Assembly: GCF_018205975.1 (NCBI RefSeq)
Contig: NZ_CP073577.1
Coordinates: 3,038,001-3,102,000 of the forward strand
Direction: 5' to 3'
DNA from: Erythrobacter sp. JK5
GTDB taxonomy: Bacteria; Pseudomonadota; Alphaproteobacteria; Sphingomonadales; Sphingomonadaceae
Length of the DNA stretch: 64,000 nucleotides
Shown: positions 36,077 through 44,629 of the stretch, piece after piece
How the letters are laid out: every line of letters starts with the position of its first letter
How positions within the stretch are numbered: position 1 is the stretch's first letter
The notes under the pieces: generated by a model
The model's input: only the letters and a program-made list of their open reading frames with translations
Databases searched by the model: none
What the model was told of the DNA's origin: nothing
Position numbers and translations under genes: made by a program

Positions 36077-37511
36077 GGAGAACCTTTCCGTCATCGCAGG
36101 TCTGTCGACAGGCGCTGCTTTGCCCAGAGAAGGAGGAATCGCGCAGGCGTTAACCCAACGGATTCGCGATGCGGTGGCACGCGGCGAACTCGTGGTGGGT
36201 GACAGGATACCCGCAAGCCGGGTCATTGCGGGCGAACTTGGGATCGCACGCGGAACGGTCATTACTGCAATCGATACACTGGTTGCAGAGGGCATTCTCG
36301 AGACGAAGGTCGGGGCCGGCGTGTTCGTCGCCGAGGCTGCTGTTGCACTCAACCGAGTAGAGATCGAATCCCATGCTGCAACGCCCCCAATTCACTTCTC
36401 GCCAGATGAGCCTGATGTCGACGAGTTGCGCAATTGCCGGTTCGATTTCCGGCCCTGTCGCCCGTCGCTTGAGGCTTTTCCGATGCAAGTCTGGAAGCGC
36501 TGCGTCGCACTGGCCGGAAGTCAGCAACCTTCGTCCGACTATGGTTCTCCTCTTGGCGACGAAGGGCTTCGGGCCGCGATTTGCGACTATTTGCGCCGAT
36601 CGAGAGGCCTGATCGTCACTCCAGCGCAGATGATCATCACCAATGGTGCGGTGAATGCCATGCATCTTGCTGCCCGCTTGTATCTGGACACAGACGCAGA
36701 AGTCGTGGTCGAAAATCCCGGCTACCCCCTTGCGCGGCAGGTTTTCGCAAACGCTGGCGCACGAATAATACCGGTGGTGGTGGATGACGATGGACTTCGT
36801 GTCGATCTCCTACCCCAGCGGGCGGAGAAGGTCCGCATTGTCTGCGTGACACCCTCGCACCAGTTCCCGGTCGGGGGCAGGCTGTCGCTGTCGCGGCGCA
36901 TGGATCTGATCGAATGGGCCAGGCGCAATGACGTTCTGATTGTCGAAGACGATTACGACGGCGAGTTTCGCTACGATGTTCCCCCGCTCAGCCCCCTGGC
37001 TGCATTGGGAGGAAGTCAGGTGCTGTATGTCGGCACATTTTCGAAAACGATGTTTCCAGGCTTGAGGATCGGGTTTGCGGTCGGAACAGAGCAATTAATC
37101 GAAGCCATGGGCCGGCTGCGCAGCTTCTCCGAATATGCACCGAACGCGATTATCCAGTCTGCGCTACTCCGCTTTGTCGACGGAAGCCACTACGAGCGGC
37201 ATATCCTGCGCATGCGGCGGATCTATCGAGAAAAGCGAGGAGCCCTGGTCGCCAGCTTGGTGTCCGCAGGGCAAGGGTACACCATTTCAGGGATTGATTC
37301 CGGCCTGAACGCGCATGTCCAGCTGCCAGAAGGCATGTCAGCACACCAACTGTCTGTCGATCTTGCCAAGCGCGGTATACTTGTTCCGACGATCGATCGG
37401 TACGCCTTCGACCAAAAAGGATCCGATTCCGGATTGGTCGTTGGTTTCGCGGCTCCCTCGCTTCAGGACATTAATGCAATAGGCGGACTGTTGTCGAGCT
37501 TAGGCCACTAA
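36075..37511 (+). CDS. MocR/PdxR-family GntR regulator with aminotransferase domain
   Basis: A 478-residue regulator from ATG 36075 (an upstream TTG at 36027 would place the operator inside the gene). N-terminal GntR winged helix (ALTQRIRDAVARGELVVGDR, IPASRVIAGELGIARGTVIT) joined by a linker to a class I aminotransferase fold with VVENPGYPLARQVF, NDVLIVEDDYDGEF and the PLP-lysine motif YVGTFSKTMFPGLRIG. MocR proteins use PLP or amino compounds as effectors. It diverges from the eight-gene operon, which is its probable target. Confidence 0.92.
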   Translation: MENLSVIAGLSTGAALPREGGIAQALTQRIRDAVARGELVVGDRIPASRVIAGELGIARGTVITAIDTLVAEGILETKVGAGVFVAEAAVALNRVEIESHAATPPIHFSPDEPDVDELRNCRFDFRPCRPSLEAFPMQVWKRCVALAGSQQPSSDYGSPLGDEGLRAAICDYLRRSRGLIVTPAQMIITNGAVNAMHLAARLYLDTDAEVVVENPGYPLARQVFANAGARIIPVVVDDDGLRVDLLPQRAEKVRIVCVTPSHQFPVGGRLSLSRRMDLIEWARRNDVLIVEDDYDGEFRYDVPPLSPLAALGGSQVLYVGTFSKTMFPGLRIGFAVGTEQLIEAMGRLRSFSEYAPNAIIQSALLRFVDGSHYERHILRMRRIYREKRGALVASLVSAGQGYTISGIDSGLNAHVQLPEGMSAHQLSVDLAKRGILVPTIDRYAFDQKGSDSGLVVGFAAPSLQDINAIGGLLSSLGH

Positions 37512-37691
37512 TGGGCCGATAGCCGTCGATCTGCTCTTGGTAGGCTTAATCAGCTGAACAGACGTTCCGCTAAGTCGCATTCGACAAAAAAGTCTGGTCC
37601 GGCGCGAGGCTTTATCGAATCTGAGACGCCTCAAATGCTCTTTCTCCCTAGCGCTCCATGCAACCCTCAGGCAGGCATTGGGCGCGAAGAT

Positions 37692-38819
37692 ATGGATGGA
37701 CTTGAACACCTCATAATGAATTGGCGCTCAGCGCTGGTTGGACTCACCATAGCCTGCTCAATGACTGCGCTGATCTATCTGGCGCGGCGCGGCATTGAAA
37801 GCCGCGCAATCGGCTGGCTCGCGGTCTTTGTTATCGCTGCGAATGTCTCGGCGATCCCTCTCTTGATCGGTTTCGCGGGCGCTTATGATATTTGGCCGGG
37901 TCTGACATTTCTGCCCGCGCAGACAGCGCTTTTCTTTGGTCCGGCGATCGCACTTCACGCACGTGCACTTATGCTGGACAGTGCTGATCGGCGACTTTGG
38001 TGGCTGTTTGCACCCGGCATTACCTATTGGCTCTATCAGCTTTGGGCGTTCACCATGCTTGGCGATTATCGCCAAAAGTGGGCGTTTAATAACGCCGTGC
38101 ACGAGCCCTATATTTTGCCCGTTGCGATCATCGGTTCGTGGATATTGGCGGCGGGGTGCCTGATTTATGTCTGGCGGCTGCGCACGCGCTATCTGCAATG
38201 GCTCAAAGACCATCATTCCGACGATGAACGCTTCAGCCCAGTCTGGCTCACGCATTTAGTGGTATTGGCTGCGATAGTCGGCGTGTTCTGGGTGATCGAA
38301 AGCGTATTATCGCGAATATTGGATGCGGACTATTTCGATGTCTTCCTTTGGGAGTTTATCGCCCTGTTCGCGATCTTCGTGATCGTGCTGGAGGCGTTAG
38401 CAGGGATCGACCATCCTTTCCCCAAGATGAAAAGCGAAGGTGAGAGCGAAGATCGGAAACCTAGCGAGCCTGCCGCGCGTGATTGGGTGCTAGAGGGAAC
38501 GCGGCTCAAAGCTCAAGTGCTTGAGCATAAATGGCATTTGGAAGCGGGCTTGTCACTCCAAGTGCTCGCGCGCCGTTTCGGAATGAACCAGGCTTATGTT
38601 TCGCGGGCCATCAATCAGGGATTGGAACAGAATTTCAGTGGCTTCATCAATGGCCTCAGAATTGAGCACGCTAAGGTGCTGATTGAGGTAGGCGACAAGT
38701 CGATGATCGAAATTGCCCTGTCGACCGGGTTCGGCTCCAAAGCGAGTTTCAACCGTGCGTTCAAACTGCAAACGGGTATTAGTCCGAGTGAGTATCGGGC
38801 GACGCGGCAAGCAAAGTAA
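37692..38819 (+). CDS. Membrane-spanning AraC-family regulator
   Basis: A 375-residue protein, start at ATG 37692 (MDGLEHLIMNWRSALVGLTI); a second ATG eight codons on is also possible. About seven hydrophobic helices occupy residues 10-240 and an AraC DNA-binding domain the C-terminus: LSLQVLARRFGMNQAYVSRAI, NFSGFINGLRIEHAKVLI, MIEIALSTGFGSKASFNRAF, GISPSEYRATRQ. Same architecture as the regulator at 19.8 kb. The S41 peptidase gene follows 94 bp downstream in the same direction and may be its target. Confidence 0.9.
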   Translation: MDGLEHLIMNWRSALVGLTIACSMTALIYLARRGIESRAIGWLAVFVIAANVSAIPLLIGFAGAYDIWPGLTFLPAQTALFFGPAIALHARALMLDSADRRLWWLFAPGITYWLYQLWAFTMLGDYRQKWAFNNAVHEPYILPVAIIGSWILAAGCLIYVWRLRTRYLQWLKDHHSDDERFSPVWLTHLVVLAAIVGVFWVIESVLSRILDADYFDVFLWEFIALFAIFVIVLEALAGIDHPFPKMKSEGESEDRKPSEPAARDWVLEGTRLKAQVLEHKWHLEAGLSLQVLARRFGMNQAYVSRAINQGLEQNFSGFINGLRIEHAKVLIEVGDKSMIEIALSTGFGSKASFNRAFKLQTGISPSEYRATRQAK

Positions 38820-38913
38820 GGCGTCTCAATTCACAAAAATCTATAGAGATTTCTCTTATTGCAGCGCAGCTCATTGCAGCGTGGCTAGTCGGTGGCGGTG
38901 AAGGAGAACACCG

Positions 38914-40875
38914 ATGAAACCAGCCTCTCTCATGCGCGGAATTATGACTGCAGTTGCGGCAGCGACCATACCTTCCGCTGCCCTGACCACTAGCCCACTG
39001 CTCGCTCAGGAAAATCCTGCCGACCAGTGGCTCACAACCACCCAAATCGAGGCCGACTTGTCACTCGCGCAGGAAGCCTATTCGCGGGTCCATCCCGGCT
39101 ACACGCGCTATGCCAGCGATGCCGAAATGCGCGACGCGTGGGCTGCGATTGAGCAGCGCGCACGGGCACAAGGCGGAATGAAGCTTGGCGATTTCTATCT
39201 CGCGGTAGAGCTAGCCCTGACCACTATCCGGTGCGACCACACCAAAGCGGAACTGCCCCAAGCGATGCGCGATGCGCGCCAGGGCAAGCCGCTCTATTTG
39301 CCGTTCCTGTGGCAGCTCATTGAGGGGCGCGCGCTTATTGAATTGGCTGCGACTGACACTGGCCTCAACCGCGGCGACGAGGTTATCGCGATTGATGGAC
39401 GCCCGCTTGAAGAGGTCGTCGCAAGCGTCGCACCTTATGTGCCGGTCGATGGATACACTGACTGGGCGCGGGTTTCTGGCATCGCTCAATCGCTCGAATT
39501 TATGGGCGGAGCGGTCGATCACTTCGGCATGCTGCTGCGTGACACTCCGGCAGTCGCAAATCTCACCATCCGCAATGCCGAGGGTGATGAGCGCACGGTT
39601 ATGGCGCCGCGCATTTCCTTTGAGGACTGGACCGATCTGGGGCGCCAGCAAGGCACGCCGGCGAGCTTTAGCGATGCCGTTCATTTTGAGCGCGTTGGCG
39701 ATGACACAGGCTATCTCGCCGTCGATAGCTTCGTAAACTACCGCAATCCCGTTGATCCGCATGACGTACTGTCTCCGATCTTTGAGACAATGCTCGCTGA
39801 GAAACGCAGTACTCTAATATTGGATCTTCGCAAGAATGGAGGCGGCTCCACGGACGCATCGCAGGCGCTGGCATCGTATCTGATCGAGGAGGCGATGCAG
39901 CTAAAGCTCTCAATGACGACCGCAACGCTCGACCTGACGGGTCTAAAAGAACATTTGACCACATGGGATACGCGCGCGCTTGATCCTGATCCGCGCGGCT
40001 TCATCGCTAATGATGATGGCACTTACACATTGCGCGATGGTATCGCCGATGACACCGCCGTGATCGTGCCTGCTGATGAAGCTTTTCGCGGGCGATTGCT
40101 GGTGCTGACCAGCAATAGCAATTCCTCCGGCAGCACAAATCTGTTGGCAATTTTGGGCGAGCAGGAGCGCACTACCCTGATAGGAGAACCAACCGGGGGA
40201 AGCGCTGAAGGGCCGACTGCGGGTTTATTGCTGACGCTAACTTTGCCGGAAAGCGGTATCCGCACACGCATCCCTGTGTTTCGTTACAGGAACAATGTGA
40301 GCAGCTTTGAGCCGGGCCTCGGCCTCTCGCCAGATATTGGCGTCAGCATGACGGTCGAGGATTTTCGCCGTGGAAATGATCCTGCGCTAGCCACAGCGAA
40401 AGCTCTGGTGAGCGAAGCTGCACCCAGCGATCAGCCGCGCAACGAAGCACCGCTTGCAAGCATCACCGATTTTTCCGCGATGCTCGGAGAGGAATGGTCT
40501 GGCGAGCTTGAGTATCTCAATTATGGCAGCACAGGGCGCTCAATCATACCGGTGCGGATGGTGGCACGCGATATGGGAAAAAGGTCGCTGCGCTATCGTG
40601 TCATCTATCCCGGCGAAACACATATGAACGCGCGGGATACACTACGCATTTCGCGAGATGGCAGGCAGATCAATGGCAACACGATCACGCAGCGCATCAC
40701 GAACGCGGACGGCTCGCTGATCTTGGTGTCGGAAGGCAAAGGCCGCGATGACAACCGTGCGGCTGATGTTCGCATGACATATGAGATAGGTGCGAACCGG
40801 TTCAGCATTCGCAAGGACGTTCGGTTCGAAGGTTCTGAATTCATCAATCGGAACGTATATCGTCTCACTCGATAG
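38914..40875 (+). CDS. Exported S41-family peptidase
   Basis: A 653-residue protein with signal peptide (GIMTAVAAATIPSAALTTSP, cleavage near LLAQ). A helical N-terminal region (LSLAQEAYSRVHPGYTRYAS) is followed by a PDZ-like part (GLNRGDEVIAIDGRPLEEVV) and the S41 core (TLILDLRKNGGGSTDASQAL and LVLTSNSNSSGSTNLLAIL, with the nucleophile serine expected in the SSGST segment). A C-terminal beta domain of about 130 residues (from SGELEYLNYGSTG) is attached. GGAG lies 6-10 bases before the ATG. Probable periplasmic peptidase. Confidence 0.88.
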   Translation: MKPASLMRGIMTAVAAATIPSAALTTSPLLAQENPADQWLTTTQIEADLSLAQEAYSRVHPGYTRYASDAEMRDAWAAIEQRARAQGGMKLGDFYLAVELALTTIRCDHTKAELPQAMRDARQGKPLYLPFLWQLIEGRALIELAATDTGLNRGDEVIAIDGRPLEEVVASVAPYVPVDGYTDWARVSGIAQSLEFMGGAVDHFGMLLRDTPAVANLTIRNAEGDERTVMAPRISFEDWTDLGRQQGTPASFSDAVHFERVGDDTGYLAVDSFVNYRNPVDPHDVLSPIFETMLAEKRSTLILDLRKNGGGSTDASQALASYLIEEAMQLKLSMTTATLDLTGLKEHLTTWDTRALDPDPRGFIANDDGTYTLRDGIADDTAVIVPADEAFRGRLLVLTSNSNSSGSTNLLAILGEQERTTLIGEPTGGSAEGPTAGLLLTLTLPESGIRTRIPVFRYRNNVSSFEPGLGLSPDIGVSMTVEDFRRGNDPALATAKALVSEAAPSDQPRNEAPLASITDFSAMLGEEWSGELEYLNYGSTGRSIIPVRMVARDMGKRSLRYRVIYPGETHMNARDTLRISRDGRQINGNTITQRITNADGSLILVSEGKGRDDNRAADVRMTYEIGANRFSIRKDVRFEGSEFINRNVYRLTR

Positions 40876-41225
40876 CATCGCCAATTCTAAGCGAGGGGAG
40901 GCATCGGTCCGACGTTCGTCTGCAGATTCCAACGAACTCGGTCGATCACACACAGCTCAAGTTGCGAGTGTGCGAACTTGGTTTTCGTCGGCCGGAATGG
41001 CCGCAGAGAACGTCCGCTTTCAGGAATTAATATCTCGGATGGCTACGTCTCGGACTAGGGCGCCAATCGGACGTTTTTCACAGTCCATTATGGAAGCCTT
41101 AGAATCGACTCTTGAGTCCCAAAAAAGGCATCAAACCAATGCAGTAGCCGCCATTTGAGGGCTCAATTGCGGGCCCGCTGTGAGAGTCGCGGAAATTAAA
41201 CAAACAAAATCAATTTTTTACGCCG
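40876..41225. other. Gene-free stretch before scar B
   Basis: About 350 bases after the S41 gene without a convincing coding sequence. Open frames here are shadows of low-complexity codon use. No hairpin terminator was recognised. Confidence 0.35.
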
Positions 41226-41480
41226 TCAGTGCGATGCTTCTTCTGGGCACCAGAGCTTTACGCCATTGAAATATAACGCAAAAAATTGAGTTACGTGAGT
41301 CCCTCGTGAGGACTTCAAGTAATTGTCTCTGCTCGTCTTTCTCGTTCCAACTCGTTCTTTTCTCGGTTCAAATCGCCGAGTCTTGGATGATCCCAAGACC
41401 TCCCGACCAATGATTTCTGCGGACCTTTTGGCGGACCTCTGATTCCATAGACTCCAAAGGGCCTGCAAAGCTCGAAAGAC
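41226..41480 (+). repeat. Attachment-site-like scar B, diverged direct copy of scar A
   Basis: Carries the same ordered blocks as 12165-12400: CTTCTTCTGGGCACCA (acceptor end of a tRNA), TTTACGCCATTGAAATATAACG, a shared GTCTC(T/G)GCTCGTCTT block (41323-41338; scar A has GTCTCGGCTCGTCTT), and GATTTCTGCGGACCTTTTGGCGGACC near 41410-41440, corresponding to the arm-like repeats in A. Same orientation as A, 29 kb apart. Best read as the other end of an old genomic island or a second integration scar. Confidence 0.5.
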
Positions 41481-41805
41481 ATCATCTCTTGGATGCCTTC
41501 CATACGGCAGAGTCGCGGGTAGCCGGGGCTGACGAGAGCAAGCTGTCCGTCACCTGTCCCGATATTTCGTTTGTCTGAGGAAGTTTTCTGGAGCCGCCGG
41601 GTTTCGACTCGCGTCTTGCTGGCGATGTTTCAGCTTACCCGGCAGATCTTATCAGCGGCCAGAAAGGACTTTTCCGGCCCCGTAACGACTTGGACGACCA
41701 CCACAACCAAGTCAGGAACGAAGCTATCTGCTGACCGGGCGTATTGGTCGTGAGCACTGGTCCCTCCTAGAGTTTAGGCTACCTCCAATCGTTGGGGGCT
41801 GAAGA
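41481..41805. other. Gene-free stretch upstream of the two-component genes
   Basis: About 325 bases between scar B and the response regulator. No gene seen; should contain the promoter of the regulator/kinase pair. GGGGGCT lies 8-14 bases before the TTG start. Confidence 0.35.
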
Positions 41806-42459
41806 TTGGTAACGGATCCGAAAAATGGCGGCACGAGAACTGTGGTTGTCGCCGACGATCACGCGTTAATCCGGCAAGCCAGCACCGAGATCATTTCCCG
41901 AATCCCCAACACTACGGTCGTTGCCGAGGCTGAAGATGGCCTCGACGCAATCACGAAAGCGCGCACGTTTCAACCCGACTTGCTCGTGCTCGACGAAGCG
42001 ATGCCGCTGGCCAAGGGTTTCGAAGTGCTCGCTGAAGTCCGTCGCTGGTGCCCTAATACGCGGATCGTGATGTTGACTGGCCTGACGTCGCACAATCTGC
42101 TGGCTGACTATCTGGACCAGGATGTCGACGGCCTCCTGCTCAAGAGCTGTAGCGCGGATGAAATTCGACGTTGCTTCGAAATCGTCCTTGCAGGCCACAA
42201 GTATGCGGCTGAGGAGGTGCGAAGAATACTCCGGGAAAATCTCGGCAGCCGCAGTCTGACGGCAAGGGAAGGTGAGGTTCTCTCGCTAGTGGCGACTGGA
42301 GCGTCCAACGTCGAAATAGCAGACCGCCTGGGGATCAGCGTCAAAACTGTAGAGAAGCACCGGGCCAGCCTGATGGCCAAGCTTGAGGTAAACTCGGTAG
42401 CCCAACTGCTCGCCGTCGCGTTGCGCGAGGGTTATCTCGATGCTCACAAGCAATTGTAG
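41806..42459 (+). CDS. LuxR-type (NarL/FixJ) response regulator
   Basis: A 217-residue regulator. Receiver domain: VVVADDHALIRQ (acidic pocket), LLVLDEAMP (phosphoacceptor D in LVLDE), VMLTGLTSH, and a lysine in GLLLKSCSADE. The C-terminal LuxR helix-turn-helix reads LTAREGEVLSLVATGASNVE, IADRLGISVKTVEKHRASLM. The only usable start is a TTG, an uncommon choice that may limit expression. Its last codons overlap upstream frames of the kinase gene, with which it forms a two-component pair. Confidence 0.93.
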   Translation: MVTDPKNGGTRTVVVADDHALIRQASTEIISRIPNTTVVAEAEDGLDAITKARTFQPDLLVLDEAMPLAKGFEVLAEVRRWCPNTRIVMLTGLTSHNLLADYLDQDVDGLLLKSCSADEIRRCFEIVLAGHKYAAEEVRRILRENLGSRSLTAREGEVLSLVATGASNVEIADRLGISVKTVEKHRASLMAKLEVNSVAQLLAVALREGYLDAHKQL

Positions 42460-42526
42460 GAGGCCTGCTGCGGAATGGGGTGCTCCACCCATCGACGATG
42501 TGACGCCAGGAGAGCAACATACAGCG

Positions 42527-44524
42527 ATGCGAGAGTCGGAGATATTTCCGCGACCGTACGCTGCGTTGCTGACCTCGCTTCGGCAAGCAGCGGCGCTCGC
42601 CTGTTTCGTGTTTGCGTCCGTGCTCGCCATTGCGAATGTGCCGCATGCAAGAACGGAGCCTCTGCCACTTATCCCTGAGGCGATCTTCTATGCCGACACA
42701 AAGCCTCACCTGACAGTCCTGCGTGACAGCACTGGCCGTAAAAGCGCCAGCGAGGTTGCGGCACTCGGCGGAGAATTCGAGCCAATCGATTCCGACTACG
42801 TCGATTTTGGCCTCACCGAAGACATGATCTGGTTGAAATTCTCGGCAAAGAACCTCGGCGACAAACCACAGATCTACCGTATCGACATGAAGCGGCAGTA
42901 TTTCGAGGAGCTGCGCCTGTTCGAGATCGAGGCAGATGGAGAACTTTGGCTGTTGCTCGGCCATCGTCAGGAAGACGATTTCACCGATAGACCCATACCA
43001 AGTCGTTTCCTGCTCGCCGATGTTCGTTTCGAAGCAGGCGAATCTAAGACATTCCTGATCGGATACCGCAGCAGCACAACGACCTTCCTGCCTCTCGCGG
43101 TCGGGACAATCGATGGTGTCAACGCCGTCCACCAGGCCGAACTGACGACCGACCTGTTCCTCAACGGCATGCTCGCTGCAATGGTGGTCTACTCGCTATT
43201 GATGCTGCCGGTGATCGGCTGGAGGCTAGCGGCATCCTTCGCAGGATATATCGGTGCCGGCGCGTTTTACGTGCTCGTTGCCGATGGCTATCCCATGCAG
43301 AGCCTGTGGCCTGATCGGGCATGGATGAACGAGCCGATGAATCTCGTATCCATGCTGGCGATGACTGCGCTGGGCCTCAATTTCTGTCGGCAGCTGTTCC
43401 AGTTCAACGAATTCGCCATGCTTTTCGACCGAATTCTGGTGGTTTTGTTGGGGCTGACCATAGCCTGCGTCGTGCTCGCGTTTGCGCTTATCGAGTACGA
43501 TTGGTTCACGATACCGGCATACCTGCTTCCTCCGATCGCCAATCTTGCCGTTTGCGCTGCGGGGATCGTTGCCTGGCGAAAACGGCGCATCGGCGCGCTG
43601 CCATTCCTGTTCGGCGCCCTGTTGGTGGCGAGTTCGCTCGCATATGCCACTGTTGCGCATCTCGTCCCGGGCCGTTTCGATCTGGATGCCACCCTCGACT
43701 ATGGTCATGTCGCACTGCTGGGAGAATGCGTGGCATTCGCGCTGGCGATACTCTTACGTTTTTTGTCGATCCGGGCTCAGCGGGATCTGGCGCTGGCGCA
43801 GAAGCTCGAAGAGTCCGAGCAGCGGCTGAAGCTGAGTGAAGAGCTTGTCGACGCCCAGCGAAACTACGCAGAAGCCCGCTCTCACGCCGAGCGGGGCCAG
43901 CGCCGCCTTTCGGACATGTCGCACGATATCCGCCAGCCGCTGCTGATCCTGCGCGACGCGATCGCAAAGTTGAGCCGTCATGAAGGTGAAGACGAAAGCC
44001 ATTTGCGTGCAGCGGTCGCCTACCTTGAAGATGTCACCACGGTTCAAGCCACCGCGTTGCCGGAAGCAGAGCGGGGTGGGAACCAGCGGCCCGAAAAGTT
44101 CGCGCTGCAAATCCTGTTCAACAATATTGCCCAGCTCTTCTCTGAGCGAGCGGCGGCTCGCGGCATTGAGCTGAAAATCAGGCCAACCGAGCTCGAAGTA
44201 ACGAGCCACCCCGTCTCGCTGATGCGGATAATTGGCAACCTGACGGAAAACGCAATCGTGCACGGAAAGGGTGACAAGGTCCTGCTCGCCGCCAGGCGTC
44301 GCGGCAGCACGGTGCGCATTGAAGTGTGGGATCGCAGTGAAGGTCTCTCCAGCGACGAAGTCGAATCCGCCATGCAGAGGGGGGTGCAAGGTGAGAAGTC
44401 CCCGGGCTCGGGGCTTGGCCTCGATATCGTCGCGCGGCTATGCCGGGAACTGGGCCACAGGTTCGAACTCCGTTCGCGCAAAGGCCGCGGTTCTGTCGCA
44501 ATCATTCACCTGATCGAAAGCTGA
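42527..44524 (+). CDS. 7TMR-DISM sensor histidine kinase
   Basis: A 665-residue kinase from ATG 42527 (MRESEIFPRPY), with AGGAGAG upstream; an earlier in-frame ATG at 42440 inside the regulator gene is possible. Signal segment, then a 7TMR-DISM extracellular beta domain (ending near YRSSTTTFLPLAVG), seven membrane helices (about 195-400), a coiled coil, the phosphoacceptor box DMSHDIRQPLLILRDAI and a HATPase with N box NLTENAIVHG and G box SPGSGLGLDIVARL. It should phosphorylate the adjacent LuxR-type regulator in response to an external ligand, possibly a carbohydrate. Confidence 0.92.
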   Translation: MRESEIFPRPYAALLTSLRQAAALACFVFASVLAIANVPHARTEPLPLIPEAIFYADTKPHLTVLRDSTGRKSASEVAALGGEFEPIDSDYVDFGLTEDMIWLKFSAKNLGDKPQIYRIDMKRQYFEELRLFEIEADGELWLLLGHRQEDDFTDRPIPSRFLLADVRFEAGESKTFLIGYRSSTTTFLPLAVGTIDGVNAVHQAELTTDLFLNGMLAAMVVYSLLMLPVIGWRLAASFAGYIGAGAFYVLVADGYPMQSLWPDRAWMNEPMNLVSMLAMTALGLNFCRQLFQFNEFAMLFDRILVVLLGLTIACVVLAFALIEYDWFTIPAYLLPPIANLAVCAAGIVAWRKRRIGALPFLFGALLVASSLAYATVAHLVPGRFDLDATLDYGHVALLGECVAFALAILLRFLSIRAQRDLALAQKLEESEQRLKLSEELVDAQRNYAEARSHAERGQRRLSDMSHDIRQPLLILRDAIAKLSRHEGEDESHLRAAVAYLEDVTTVQATALPEAERGGNQRPEKFALQILFNNIAQLFSERAAARGIELKIRPTELEVTSHPVSLMRIIGNLTENAIVHGKGDKVLLAARRRGSTVRIEVWDRSEGLSSDEVESAMQRGVQGEKSPGSGLGLDIVARLCRELGHRFELRSRKGRGSVAIIHLIES

Positions 44525-44629
44525 TCGCCTCGAAAATGGGGTACAGCACCCATGTCCTGCCGCTCCCTTTTGTCGCAGACTCTTCGCAATGAATGAGCAC
44601 CGCCACGGTGCAAGAGGAGGAGAGTTGGT

